A stretch of DNA of 64,000 bases from an uncultured Oscillospiraceae bacterium (GCA_910588045.1 CAJUPS010000002.1:62001-126000); one strand, 5' to 3'. Positions 16,983 through 25,276 are shown, numbered from the stretch's first letter. Notes: generated from the letters alone by a model not told the origin. Translations and numbers: made by a program.

Positions 16983-17888
16983 ATGCATGAGAATACCTTG
17001 AAAAAATTGGCAAAGCCCATGATTGTCCTGGCCACCCTGATCTGGGGGTCCACCTTTTTTATTCTGAAGGACACGTTGGACGACGTGGACCTGATGTTCC
17101 TGCTGGCCTTCCGGTTTACCCTGGCGGCGGTCATCCTGGCGGCGGTCTTTTGGAGGCGCTGGAACGTCATGGACCTGGGGTATCTGTGGCGGGGCGGCGT
17201 GATGGGCACTCTGCTCTTCGCCGCCTACGCTATACAGAACTACGGCCTGATGGACACCACCCCGGGGAAGAACGCCTTCTTCACCGCGGTGTACTGCGTC
17301 ATAGTCCCCTTCCTGTACTGGGCGGTGGACCGACTGCGGCCCAGCCGCTGGAACGTGCTGGCCGCGCTGCTGTGCGTGGCGGGGATCGGATTTGTGTCCT
17401 GGGATGGCGGGCTGTCCCTGTCCGGCGGCGATTTGCTGACGCTGTGCTCCGGGTTCCTCTACGCCTGCCACATTGTGGCGGTGTCCAAATTTTCCCGGGA
17501 GCGGGACATCTTTATCCTCACCGTGCTCCAGTTTGCCGTGACCGCGCTGTGCTGCTGGGTGGGGGCCCTGTTTACGCGGGGGTTCCCGGCGGACGGGCTG
17601 CCGCCCCGGGCCTGGTGGGTACTGATGTACCTGGCAATCGCCGCTACCTCCCTGGCGCTGCTGCTCCAGAATGTGGGACAGAAGTACACCGAGCCCTCCT
17701 CCGCCGCCCTGCTGCTGAGTCTGGAGGCCCCCTTTGGGGTGGCCTTCTCGGTCCTGTTCGGCGCGGAGAGCCCCACCCCGCTGATGTACCTGGGCTTCCT
17801 CCTGATTTTCCTGGCGGTGGTCTGCTCGGAGACCCACTTTCGGTTTCTGCGCAGAGGGGGAAAAACACAAGAGGGAGAGCTGCTATGA
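16983..17888 (+). CDS. EamA/DMT family transporter
   Basis: A 301-residue drug/metabolite transporter with ten hydrophobic helices in two EamA repeats. The opening MIVLATLIWGSTFFILKDTL is typical of the family, as is the second-half AIAATSLALLLQNVGQKYTEP. The likely role is export of amino acids or metabolites, but the substrate is unknown. The start was placed at the ATG at 16983 (HENTLKKLAKP), which has GGAGTGGGAAG upstream; the upstream ATG at 16908 lies inside the -10 element. Its stop overlaps the next start as ATGA, so it is coupled to the S41-SLH gene. Confidence 0.9.
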   Translation: MHENTLKKLAKPMIVLATLIWGSTFFILKDTLDDVDLMFLLAFRFTLAAVILAAVFWRRWNVMDLGYLWRGGVMGTLLFAAYAIQNYGLMDTTPGKNAFFTAVYCVIVPFLYWAVDRLRPSRWNVLAALLCVAGIGFVSWDGGLSLSGGDLLTLCSGFLYACHIVAVSKFSRERDIFILTVLQFAVTALCCWVGALFTRGFPADGLPPRAWWVLMYLAIAATSLALLLQNVGQKYTEPSSAALLLSLEAPFGVAFSVLFGAESPTPLMYLGFLLIFLAVVCSETHFRFLRRGGKTQEGELL

Positions 17889-19738
17889 AAAAGCATCTCT
17901 CCCGTCTTGCCGCCGTCTGTCTGACCCTGGCGCTGCTGGTCACCCACGCCTTCGCCCTCACGGTGGAGCAGGCCCTGGAGCTGCTGGAGGAGAACTACTA
18001 CTACGACATCCCCGAGGAGGTCTACGGGGCCCGGACCCTGGAGGAGCTTTTCGGCCTGCTGGGGGACCCCTACACCGTGTACATGGACGAGGAACAGTAC
18101 GCCGCCTTCCTGGAAAAGCTGGAGGGCGTGGTGGACCTGGTGGGGATCGGCGTGGAGTGCGCTTTCACCGAGGAGGGGTTCCTCCTTCGGCGGGTGTTCT
18201 CCGACAGCCCGGCGCTGGAGGCGGGTCTCCGGGCGGGCGATCTCATCATCGCCGTGGATGGGACCTCCTGCGTCCCCGCCGGGGAGGAACACAGACAGCT
18301 CATTGCCGGACCGGAGGGGACGGACGTCACCGTCACCGTTCTGCGGGACGGCCGGAGGGAGGACTATACCATGACCCGTCGGCCGGTGTATGTCCCGAAC
18401 ATCCAGGTCTCTCTGTTGGATAGCGGTGCGGGCTGCATCGTGTGCAGCAGCTTTGCGGAAGATACCGCCGGGACCTTTTCCGATGCGCTGCGGCAGTACG
18501 ACGGCCAGGCGGTGTGCTGGCTGGTGGACCTGCGGGGCAACGGCGGCGGTTTTACGAGCGCCGCCCTGGAGATGACCGCGGCGCTGATGGGTCCCGGGGA
18601 ATACCTCTGCATGGAGGACCACGGCGGGAACGCCGCCATTCAGCGGGGCTACGCTGCCGCCGTTACCGATAAGCCCCTTATTGTTCTGGTGGACGCCGGG
18701 AGCGCGAGCGCTTCGGAGATTTTGTCCGCCAACGTCCGGGACGCGTCCCGGGGATTGCTGGTTGGGAGCCGGACGTATGGAAAGGGCGTGGCCCAGATCG
18801 TGCTGGACGGCGCCAACGCTCCCGCATACTTTGACGGCGACTGCCTGAAGATCACCACCGACCGGTTCTATACCGCCGGGGGCAGTACCACCGACCGGGT
18901 GGGCGTCATCCCGTCCCTGCTGGTGGACGACCGTCTGGCCCAGGCGGTGGGAGAGGCGCTGGCCGGAGGCGGCGCCGGAACCTCCCGGCTGTGCGTCGGG
19001 TATCGGGGATACTCCTTTTACGTGGACCCGAATGCGCCGGAGGAGGTGGTATCCGAGCTGCTCTCCGCCCTGCCGCCGCAGATTCCGGTGCTCCTGGAGG
19101 AGGACGGTTCCTACGTCCCCTGCACGCCCAGGCAGGCGGCGGACGGACTGGGGGTGGACTATGACAGCCGCTGGTTCTCCGATGTGGCGGACAGCTCCTA
19201 CGCGGAGGCCATCAACGCCATGGGGACCTACCGGCTGCTCGGCGGTACTGGGGACGGTCTGTTCCGCCCCGGGGAGCGGCTTACCCGCGCCCAGCTGTGC
19301 GCACTGCTGGCCCGGACGCTCAATGTGACGTATGTCGGTCCCGGGCGGTTCTCTGACGTTCCTGAGGACGCCTGGTATGCCGGAGAGGTGAACGCGATGG
19401 CGGCGCTGGGGCTGGTGGACGGCGTGGGGGAGGGGAGGTTCGACCCGGACGGCGCGCTGACGCAGGAGGCGTTTCTGACGATCCTGGGGCGGGCGGCCCG
19501 GTTTCTTAGTTATGGGACCGATGCCGGCGGCGCTTCCGCGCTTCCTTCTGAGGTGCGGGAGGCGCTGGAGCCCTACGCCGGGTGGGCCCGGGACAGCATC
19601 GCCGCGCTGGTGAGCGGCAGGGGGGAGAGCCTGCTTTTTGCTCCGCTGGAGCAGCTTGCGCCCTCTGCGTCTGTCCTGCGGGAGGAGGCCGCCGCAGGAA
19701 TGTATGCGGTGCTCTCCGGGCTGCGTATCCTGCCGTAA
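17885..19738 (+). CDS. secreted S41 (CtpA-like) protease with PDZ and SLH repeats
   Basis: A 617-residue secreted protein. It has a signal peptide (MKKHLSRLAAVCLTLALLVT, cut near AFA-LT), a short N-terminal helix segment, a PDZ domain (about 85-160: EAGLRAGDLIIAVDGT), and an S41 catalytic domain (about 175-350). The nucleophile is the first or second Ser of VDAGSASASEILSANV, and the general-base Lys is in SRTYGKGVAQ. From about residue 425 there are two to three S-layer homology repeats (DVADSSYAEAINAMGTYRLL, DVPEDAWYAGEVNAMAALGL, and a weaker third). The protease is thus probably anchored to secondary wall polymer. In CtpA relatives the domain processes other exported proteins. Confidence 0.9.
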   Translation: MKKHLSRLAAVCLTLALLVTHAFALTVEQALELLEENYYYDIPEEVYGARTLEELFGLLGDPYTVYMDEEQYAAFLEKLEGVVDLVGIGVECAFTEEGFLLRRVFSDSPALEAGLRAGDLIIAVDGTSCVPAGEEHRQLIAGPEGTDVTVTVLRDGRREDYTMTRRPVYVPNIQVSLLDSGAGCIVCSSFAEDTAGTFSDALRQYDGQAVCWLVDLRGNGGGFTSAALEMTAALMGPGEYLCMEDHGGNAAIQRGYAAAVTDKPLIVLVDAGSASASEILSANVRDASRGLLVGSRTYGKGVAQIVLDGANAPAYFDGDCLKITTDRFYTAGGSTTDRVGVIPSLLVDDRLAQAVGEALAGGGAGTSRLCVGYRGYSFYVDPNAPEEVVSELLSALPPQIPVLLEEDGSYVPCTPRQAADGLGVDYDSRWFSDVADSSYAEAINAMGTYRLLGGTGDGLFRPGERLTRAQLCALLARTLNVTYVGPGRFSDVPEDAWYAGEVNAMAALGLVDGVGEGRFDPDGALTQEAFLTILGRAARFLSYGTDAGGASALPSEVREALEPYAGWARDSIAALVSGRGESLLFAPLEQLAPSASVLREEAAAGMYAVLSGLRILP

Positions 19739-19840
19739 TGCCGCTGAGAAATTTCTTTCCTTTTCTTTCCGGGTGTGCTATACTGAATCTGTGTTTGGAA
19801 ATTCTGCCGTGAAAACTCTGTTTCATTTGTAGGAGCGCCT

Positions 19841-20449
19841 ATGTATTACTATGTTTCCGGTCAGGTGGCCCACGTGGAGCCCTATCTGGCGGTTATCGAC
19901 TGCGGCGGGGTGGGGTACGCCTGCCGCACCACCAGCTATACCCTCTCCCAGATCAAAAAGGGGGACAGGGCGAAGCTCTTCACCTACCTCAGCGTCCGGG
20001 AGGACGCCATGGATCTATATGGATTTTACAGTCAGGAGGAGTTGAAGCTGTTCCAGCAGCTCATCTCCGTCTCCGGCGTGGGACCCAAGGCGGCGCTGGC
20101 GATTTTATCCTCCACGACGCCGACCAATCTGGCTATGAGCATTATCACCGGAGATGAAAAATCCCTCACCGCCGCACAGGGGGTGGGGAAGAAGATTGCG
20201 CAGCGCGTGATCCTGGAATTGAAGGACAAGCTGGCCAAGGGGCAGACCATCTCCGGTTCCGGGGAGAGCATTTCCGGCCCCGCCGTCACCGTCATTCCGC
20301 AGAACAAGCTCAGTGAGGCGTCCGCCGCGCTGGCGGTGCTGGGGTACTCCCAGGCGGAGATCAACCTGGCCCTCAAGGGGATCGACACCGACGCGCTGCC
20401 GCTGGAGCAGATCATCCGGATGGCGCTGAAAAATATGATGAAGGGGTAA
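19841..20449 (+). CDS. ruvA: Holliday junction branch migration protein RuvA
   Basis: A 202-residue RuvA, which binds four-way DNA junctions as a tetramer and loads the RuvB motor. The three-domain layout is clear: an OB fold (1-65, MYYYVSGQVAHVEPYLAVID), tandem helix-hairpin-helix motifs (ISVSGVGPKAALAILS and LTAAQGVGKKIAQRVILELK), a flexible acidic-free linker, and the C-terminal RuvB-binding domain (SEASAALAVLGYSQAEINLA). Length matches the family. GGAG stands 8 bp before the ATG and a TATACT -10 lies at 19779-19784. It is 3 bp from ruvB. Confidence 0.96.
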   Translation: MYYYVSGQVAHVEPYLAVIDCGGVGYACRTTSYTLSQIKKGDRAKLFTYLSVREDAMDLYGFYSQEELKLFQQLISVSGVGPKAALAILSSTTPTNLAMSIITGDEKSLTAAQGVGKKIAQRVILELKDKLAKGQTISGSGESISGPAVTVIPQNKLSEASAALAVLGYSQAEINLALKGIDTDALPLEQIIRMALKNMMKG

Positions 20450-20452
20450 GCT

Positions 20453-21517
20453 ATGGCCATTGACTTTTCCAACAACGAGCCCTTCGTCGAGGAGGAGCCG
20501 CTGATCACGACCTCCCTGACCCGGGAGGATGAAAACGAGTATTCCCTTCGGCCCCAGCTGCTCAAGGAGTACATCGGCCAGGAGAAGGCCAAGGCCAATC
20601 TGGAGGTCTTCATCCAGGCGGCAAAGATGCGCTCCGAGCCGCTGGACCATGTGCTGCTCCACGGGCCCCCGGGGCTGGGGAAAACAACGCTTTCCGGCAT
20701 CATCGCCAACGAGATGGGGGTCAACGTGCGCATCACCTCCGGGCCCGCCATCGAGAAGGCGGGGGACCTGGCGGCGCTGCTGACCAACCTCAACGAGAAC
20801 GATATTCTTTTTGTCGATGAGATCCACCGGCTCAACCGGTCGGTGGAGGAGGTGCTGTACCCCGCGATGGAGGACTTCGCCATCGACATCATCATCGGCA
20901 AGGGGCCGTCGGCCAACTCCATCCGGCTGGACCTTCCCAAGTTTACCCTGATTGGGGCTACGACCCGGGCGGGGCAGCTGTCCGCGCCGCTGCGGGACCG
21001 GTTCGGGGTGACGCTGCGGCTGGAGCTCTACACGCCGGAGGAGCTGGCCCTCATCGTCACCCGGTCCGCCGGGATTCTGGACGCGCCCATCGAACAGGAC
21101 GGGGCCATGGAGATCGCCCGGAGAAGCCGGGGCACGCCCCGGATCGCCAACCGGATGCTCCGGCGGGTCAGGGACTTTGCGCAGGTGGTGGGGGACGGCG
21201 TCATCAACAAGGCGCTGGCCGACAAGGCGCTGACCGCCCTGGAGGTGGACTACCTGGGGCTGGACAACATCGACCGGCGGATGCTCCAGGCGATTATCGA
21301 ATACTACGGCGGCGGCCCGGTGGGACTGGAGACGCTGGCGGCGACCATCAACGAGGAGGCCGTCACGCTGGAGGACGTCTACGAGCCCTACCTGATGCAG
21401 ATCGGGTTTTTGACCAGGACGCCCCGGGGACGGTGCGTCACGCCGAAGGCGTACCAACACTTGGGGATTGCCATCCCCGGGGGGATGCCGCCGGTGATGG
21501 ACCAGCTCACGTTTTAG
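20453..21517 (+). CDS. ruvB: Holliday junction DNA helicase RuvB
   Basis: A 354-residue AAA+ ATPase that drives branch migration with RuvA. Motifs: Walker A LHGPPGLGKTTLSG near residue 70, Walker B DILFVDEIHRLNR near 120, sensor 1 LIGATTRAG, the arginine finger in LSAPLRDRFG, and a C-terminal winged helix (GFLTRTPRGRCVTPKAYQHL). The N-terminal tail of about 35 residues is longer than in E. coli. Its stop overlaps the convergent DUF6809-like gene by 4 bp. Confidence 0.97.
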   Translation: MAIDFSNNEPFVEEEPLITTSLTREDENEYSLRPQLLKEYIGQEKAKANLEVFIQAAKMRSEPLDHVLLHGPPGLGKTTLSGIIANEMGVNVRITSGPAIEKAGDLAALLTNLNENDILFVDEIHRLNRSVEEVLYPAMEDFAIDIIIGKGPSANSIRLDLPKFTLIGATTRAGQLSAPLRDRFGVTLRLELYTPEELALIVTRSAGILDAPIEQDGAMEIARRSRGTPRIANRMLRRVRDFAQVVGDGVINKALADKALTALEVDYLGLDNIDRRMLQAIIEYYGGGPVGLETLAATINEEAVTLEDVYEPYLMQIGFLTRTPRGRCVTPKAYQHLGIAIPGGMPPVMDQLTF

Positions 21518-21777
21518 GCGCTGTGGGAGAGGGCCAGGGATTTGCACTGGTCGAAGGAGGCCAGGAACATGGCCTCCAGCTCCGCCATTTGTACGTCGTC
21601 GTAGGCGCGTTGGAGTTCTTCCAACTGCTCTTTTTGGTCTTGTGAAAGCTGGTTCCAGAGGGTGCAGCCGATTTCATCCCGCCTCATGCGGCGCTGGGCA
21701 TAGGCGGTCTGGCCGTAGTATTTTTCCAGGAGGCGGTCCAGTATGTCGTTGAACAGGGCTTGCATCAGGTCATCCAT
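21514..21777 (-). CDS. small DUF6809-like protein
   Basis: An 87-residue acidic, helix-rich protein: MDDLMQALFNDILDRLLEKY, then MRRDEIGCTLWNQLSQDQKE and LEAMFLASFDQCKSLA. The pattern (short N-terminal helix, central Gln/Glu-rich coiled region, 'LEAMFLASF' tail) resembles the DUF6809 family, common in Oscillospiraceae and phage-related loci; the role is unknown. The ATG is preceded by AAAGGAG. A strong promoter of its own lies at 21807-21834 on this strand. It is divergent from a small XRE regulator. Confidence 0.7.
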   Translation of the reverse strand: MDDLMQALFNDILDRLLEKYYGQTAYAQRRMRRDEIGCTLWNQLSQDQKEQLEELQRAYDDVQMAELEAMFLASFDQCKSLALSHSA

Positions 21778-21806
21778 TGCAATATACTCCTTTCAAGGTT
21801 AATATT

Positions 21807-21834
21807 ATTATATACCATTTCAAGAGAATGTCAA
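21807..21834 (-). promoter_or_regulatory. SigA promoter of the DUF6809-like gene
   Basis: Perfect TTGACA (21829-21834) and perfect TATAAT (21807-21812) on the minus strand, 16-bp spacer. Confidence 0.88.
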
Positions 21835-21877
21835 CACCTTTGGCCGTGATTATAAGAAAATTTTTGGAGGAGAGAAT

Positions 21878-22087
21878 ATGTTGCGATATAAGATCAATAT
21901 ATTAGAGGAGCTAAAAAAGGCGGGGTATTCCAGTTATCGGATGCGGCAGGAGAAGGTTTTGGCAGAAAGTACGTTGCAAAGAATCCGGGAAGGGAATACT
22001 TCGATTGAGCTGGAGAGTTTAGGTGTAATCTGCAATATTCTCCGCTGTCAGCCGGGGGATTTGGTGGAATGGGTGGAGAATGCGTAA
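21878..22087 (+). CDS. small XRE-family helix-turn-helix regulator
   Basis: A 69-residue protein made of one HTH domain: INILEELKKAGYSSYRMRQE followed by LAESTLQRIREGNTSIELES and LGVICNILRCQPGDLVEWVE. This is the short Cro/CI type (HTH_26-like) common in Firmicutes. GGAGGAG lies 8 bp before the ATG. The target is unknown; the divergent gene at 21514-21777 and its promoter are the nearest candidates. It lies directly before the inverted-repeat element at 22.15 kb. Confidence 0.85.
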   Translation: MLRYKINILEELKKAGYSSYRMRQEKVLAESTLQRIREGNTSIELESLGVICNILRCQPGDLVEWVENA

Positions 22088-22289
22088 ATTTATTCGGTTG
22101 ACAAGGTGCGCTTGCGACAGCCTTTTGTTAGCCCGACTTGTTTCTTGCCGATAGCCCGGGACCTACGCGGCCCCGGACTCCGCGGTTACTTTTCCCGCGA
22201 GGGAAAAGTAACCAAAAGCTCGCTTAAACCTACGGTTTAAGAATCCCTTGCGGGAGCGGCTCGGAGCGCCGCTCCCTATGCGGGGGATT

Positions 22290-22623
22290 TGCGGAGTGCG
22301 GAGTAGGTTTTGTAAGGCGAAGCCACCGAATTTCAGATCCTACGGGCATCTGATCTAGTGGCCTGGTACTTGTAGAACTCCGGCTGACGCCCTTTCAAAG
22401 GGGTACTCCCTGCAAGGGGGAGTGTCTAACGGAAGTGCCCCGCAGGGACCCCGTGCCGAGTGCCGCGAGGCAACCAGCAGTATCGTTAGAACTGTGCGCA
22501 GAAGTAAGCACCGGCATCGGCCCACGGCACTGGAGATAGACCGGACAGACTAAAGGTCGTAGCGTAAACAATAACCCCCGTCATCATAAGGAGTCCAGAA
22601 CCATATGGTTCTGGCGCGTTTTT
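22290..22623 (+). ncRNA. candidate structured RNA inside the inverted-repeat element
   Basis: The interior is rich in short stems (for example CCCTTTCAAAGGGG, ACTCCCTGCAAGGGGGAGT and the CAGATCC/CATCTGATC region). It ends in an excellent terminator: the 20-nt palindrome CCAGAACCATATGGTTCTGG (22595-22614) followed by CGCGTTTTT. The 5' end is a guess. It does not look like tmRNA, 6S RNA, SRP RNA or RNase P RNA by eye. Weak resemblance to clostridial raiA-type RNA is possible but I cannot confirm it. Confidence 0.5.
22595..22623 (+). terminator. terminator of the candidate RNA
   Basis: Palindrome CCAGAACCATATGGTTCTGG followed by CGCGTTTTT. Confidence 0.75.
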
Positions 22624-22709
22624 GGTTACTTTTGCCGCGCGGCAAAAGTAACCGCAGGGCGTCCGGGGCCGCGTAGGCCCCGGGGTATCAGCAGAGAAGG
22701 AGTGATAGA

Positions 22710-24065
22710 ATGGGCAAATTATTTGGTACAGATGGAATCAGAGGCATCGTGGGTGAAAACCTGACGGCGGAGCTGGCCTACCGGGTGGGCCAGGCGGTTG
22801 CCGTGACACTGGCGGAGGAGAAGGGGAGTGCGCCCCTCATTACCATCGGGATGGATACGAGAATCTCCTCCGATATGTTGGAGGGGGCCCTGATTGCGGG
22901 CATCACCTCCGTGGGAGGGGATGTCATGCCCCTGGGCACCATCCCCACCCCGGCGGTGGCCTACCTGACCATTAAGGTGGAGGCCGACGCGGGCGTGGTG
23001 ATCTCCGCCAGTCACAACCCCTTTGAGCACAATGGGATCAAGGTCTTCAACGGTCAGGGCTATAAGCTCCCCGACGCCCTGGAGGACCGGGTGGAGGAAA
23101 AGATCCTGTCCCATGAGCCCATGCCCATCAGGAAGGGCGGGGAAATCGGACACCGGATTCACGGGATGAAGAACCTGAAATATGAGTACATCAAGCACCT
23201 GCGGGGCACGGTACAGGACGACCTGGGAGGGCTGCGGGTCCTCATCGACTGCGCCAACGGCGCGGCGGCGGCCACAGCGCCCGACCTGTTCGCGGACTTC
23301 GCAATGGAGGCCGATTTTATCCACCGCAAGCCCAACGGGGTGAACATCAACCTGAAATGCGGGTCCACCCACCTCAAGAGCCTGGCCGCCATGGTTACGG
23401 CGGGGGAGTATGACCTGGGCATCGCCTTTGACGGCGACGCGGACCGGTGCCTGATGATCGACGAGCGCGGAAACGTGGTGGACGGCGACAAGACCATGGC
23501 CGTGTGCGGGAAGTATATGCGGGACCAGGGGCTGCTCACCGGGCGGGCCATCGTGGGAACCGTCATGAGCAACCTGGGGCTGCATGAATTTTGCAATAAG
23601 AATAATATCCGGCTGATCTGTACGCCGGTGGGGGACCGGAACGTGCTGGAGAAGATGCTGGAGTTCGGCTACCGCATCGGCGGGGAGCAGTCGGGGCACA
23701 CCATCTTTACCGACTACGCCACCACCGGGGACGGACAGCTGACGGCGCTGCAATTCTTGCAGATCCTCAAGCGCAGCGGGAAGACCGCCTCGGAGCTGGC
23801 CTCCATCTGTCCCAGCTACCCCCAGACGCTGGTGAACGTGGAGCTGCCCAACCAGCCCGGGCTCAAGGAGGGCATCATGACATCCCAGGCGCTCTCGGAG
23901 GCCATCGCCAGGGAGGAGGAGGCGCTGGGCGGCGACGGCCGGGTGTTGGTCCGTCCCTCCGGCACGGAGCCCCTCATCCGGGTCATGGTGGAGGCGAAAA
24001 CCGCCCAGCAGGCGGACGAATGCGCCGGTCGCCTGGCAGATTTGGTGAAAACACTGAAATTTTAG
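22710..24065 (+). CDS. glmM: phosphoglucosamine mutase
   Basis: A 451-residue GlmM, converting glucosamine 6-phosphate to glucosamine 1-phosphate on the way to UDP-GlcNAc for peptidoglycan and wall polymers. Landmarks: MGKLFGTDGIRGIVGENLTA, the phosphoserine loop VVISASHNPFEHNGIKVF near residue 100, the metal-binding loop IAFDGDADRCLMID (DxDxD), the sugar-binding GGEQSGHTIF, and RPSGTEPLIRVMVE near the end. Length fits the family. AGAAGGAGTGATAGA precedes the ATG. The last part of the inverted-repeat element ends 20 bp upstream, so the promoter may lie within it. Confidence 0.96.
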   Translation: MGKLFGTDGIRGIVGENLTAELAYRVGQAVAVTLAEEKGSAPLITIGMDTRISSDMLEGALIAGITSVGGDVMPLGTIPTPAVAYLTIKVEADAGVVISASHNPFEHNGIKVFNGQGYKLPDALEDRVEEKILSHEPMPIRKGGEIGHRIHGMKNLKYEYIKHLRGTVQDDLGGLRVLIDCANGAAAATAPDLFADFAMEADFIHRKPNGVNINLKCGSTHLKSLAAMVTAGEYDLGIAFDGDADRCLMIDERGNVVDGDKTMAVCGKYMRDQGLLTGRAIVGTVMSNLGLHEFCNKNNIRLICTPVGDRNVLEKMLEFGYRIGGEQSGHTIFTDYATTGDGQLTALQFLQILKRSGKTASELASICPSYPQTLVNVELPNQPGLKEGIMTSQALSEAIAREEEALGGDGRVLVRPSGTEPLIRVMVEAKTAQQADECAGRLADLVKTLKF

Positions 24066-24095
24066 GGAAATAATTCACAAAATTTTAATATTTAC

Positions 24096-24125
24096 TTGAC
24101 AAACACGCAGGAGAATAGGTATAAT
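24096..24125 (+). promoter_or_regulatory. SigA-type promoter immediately before sigH
   Basis: Perfect TTGACA (24096-24101) and TATAAT (24120-24125), 18-bp spacer. The sigH ATG begins at 24130, only 5 bp after the -10, which implies a leaderless or nearly leaderless message. Confidence 0.85.
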
Positions 24126-24129
24126 AGAG

Positions 24130-24762
24130 ATGTCGATCAAGGAAGCCCATTTTGATACGTATGAGACCCGTCCGGACGAGGAGCTCTCCGCCCTGGCAAG
24201 GGGGGGAGACCGGGATGCAGAGGAGGCGCTGGTCAAGCGGTACACCCGCTTGGTGCGGCAGCTGGCCCGGCCCTTCTATCTGGCGGGAGGGGACAGCGAC
24301 GACCTGATTCAGGAGGGCATGATCGGCCTTATGAGTGCCGTCCGGGAGTATGATGGGACGAGGTCCGCCAGCTTCCGCACGTTTGCAGAAATTTGTATTC
24401 GCAACCGGCTGTATTCCGCCGTCCGGGCTGCTGCCCGGGATAAGCACGCACCGCTGAATCAGTCGGTTCCTCTTGAGATACCCTTCTTTGACAGTCAAGG
24501 CTCCCTGTACGGTGGTATGGTGGGGGAGGACCCCCAGGACCTGCTCATCGGCCGGGAGGGGGCCCAGGACACCCTGAGCGTCGTGCGCAAGCAGTTGTCC
24601 GAGTTCGAGGCGAAGATTTTGGGGTACTATTTAGACGGCATGACCATCCGGGAAATGGCCAAAGCGGTTTCGCGGTCCCCCAAGTCGGTGGACAACGCCG
24701 TGCAGCGCATCCGGCGCAAGGCAGCGCGGCACCTAGATTCTGGCGGTATCAGCAAAGGCTGA
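24130..24762 (+). CDS. sigH: sporulation sigma factor SigH
   Basis: A 210-residue sigma-70 family protein of the SigH (sigma-30) type, which directs early stationary-phase and sporulation transcription. Region 2 is visible as the core-binding and -10 recognition block FYLAGGDSDDLIQEGMIGLM and AVREYDGTRSASFRTFAEIC (typical SigH wording). Region 4 is EFEAKILGYYLDGMTIREMA with the KAVSRSPKSVDNAVQRIRRK helix-turn-helix. There is no ribosome site at normal distance from the ATG and no other Met before region 1.2; the promoter -10 is 5 bp upstream (see findings). A zinc-ribbon gene follows. Confidence 0.93.
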   Translation: MSIKEAHFDTYETRPDEELSALARGGDRDAEEALVKRYTRLVRQLARPFYLAGGDSDDLIQEGMIGLMSAVREYDGTRSASFRTFAEICIRNRLYSAVRAAARDKHAPLNQSVPLEIPFFDSQGSLYGGMVGEDPQDLLIGREGAQDTLSVVRKQLSEFEAKILGYYLDGMTIREMAKAVSRSPKSVDNAVQRIRRKAARHLDSGGISKG

Positions 24763-24802
24763 GCGCAATATATTTTTTTCTATTCAAAGAGAGGGTAAAA
24801 TC

Positions 24803-25081
24803 ATGTACGAAGACAAGACCTTAGTTTGCAAGGAGTGCGGTCAGGAGTTCGTTTTCACCGCCGGTGAGCAGGAGTTCTACGCCGAGCGCGGTTTCCAGAA
24901 CGAGCCCCAGCGCTGCAAGGCCTGCCGTGACGCTCGCAAGAACGCCGCCCGCGGTCCCCGTGAGTATTTCACCGCTGTCTGCGCGAACTGCGGCGGTGAG
25001 GCCAGAGTGCCTTTCGAGCCCAAGAGTGATCGTCCTGTGTATTGCAGCGATTGCTTCGCCAAGATGCGCGAGCAGGGCTGA
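24803..25081 (+). CDS. zinc-ribbon domain protein
   Basis: A 92-residue protein with two zinc-ribbon knuckle pairs: LVCKECGQEF / QRCKACRDAR in the first half and AVCANCGGEA / VYCSDCFAKM in the second. This is a two-domain arrangement found in many Clostridia downstream of or near sigH. The C-terminal half resembles the CxxC-CxxC-SSSS zinc-binding type. It has no known enzymatic role; nucleic acid or protein binding is inferred. AGAGGG precedes the ATG, and it shares the sigH transcript up to the terminator at 25097. Confidence 0.85.
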   Translation: MYEDKTLVCKECGQEFVFTAGEQEFYAERGFQNEPQRCKACRDARKNAARGPREYFTAVCANCGGEARVPFEPKSDRPVYCSDCFAKMREQG

Positions 25082-25096
25082 TAGATAGCAAACGTT

Positions 25097-25131
25097 TGGG
25101 GAGCGCCCTACATGGGGCGCTCCCCATTTTT
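25097..25131 (+). terminator. terminator of the sigH-zinc ribbon operon
   Basis: TGGGGAGCGCCC-TACAT-GGGGCGCTCCCCA followed by TTTTT. Confidence 0.92.
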
Positions 25132-25276
25132 CCGCGGGACTTGGGCGCACAAATGCACGATTTGTCCAGCTATTGGAAAGATCCTCTATGGTGGTTCCCG
25201 CTGGGAAGTGTTATACTAGCATCAGTAAGCCAAACGGGCGGAGACCCGATTTGTGATGTAGAAGGAGAAGAACGAT

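Larger units (their letters stand above)
22150..22690. repeat. 540-bp gene-free element with about 65-bp inverted ends
   Basis: The ends are inverted copies: CCTACGCGGCCCCGGAC (22162-22178) pairs exactly with GTCCGGGGCCGCGTAGG (22661-22677). Each end also contains a perfect hairpin: GGTTACTTTTCCC-GCGA-GGGAAAAGTAACC (22184-22213) and GGTTACTTTTGCC-GCGC-GGCAAAAGTAACC (22624-22653). No reading frame of note lies between. This explains the 622-bp gene gap between the XRE gene and glmM. Confidence 0.85.

Noticed and set aside
20105..21547. A 480-codon minus-strand frame opposite ruvAB
   Set aside because: Shadow of ruvA and ruvB; both real genes have full family motifs on plus.
22150..22690. A classical IS or an RNA such as tmRNA or RNase P RNA at 22 kb
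   Set aside because: There is no transposase frame and none of the well-known conserved cores of those RNAs is visible; it was kept only as an unassigned RNA candidate.
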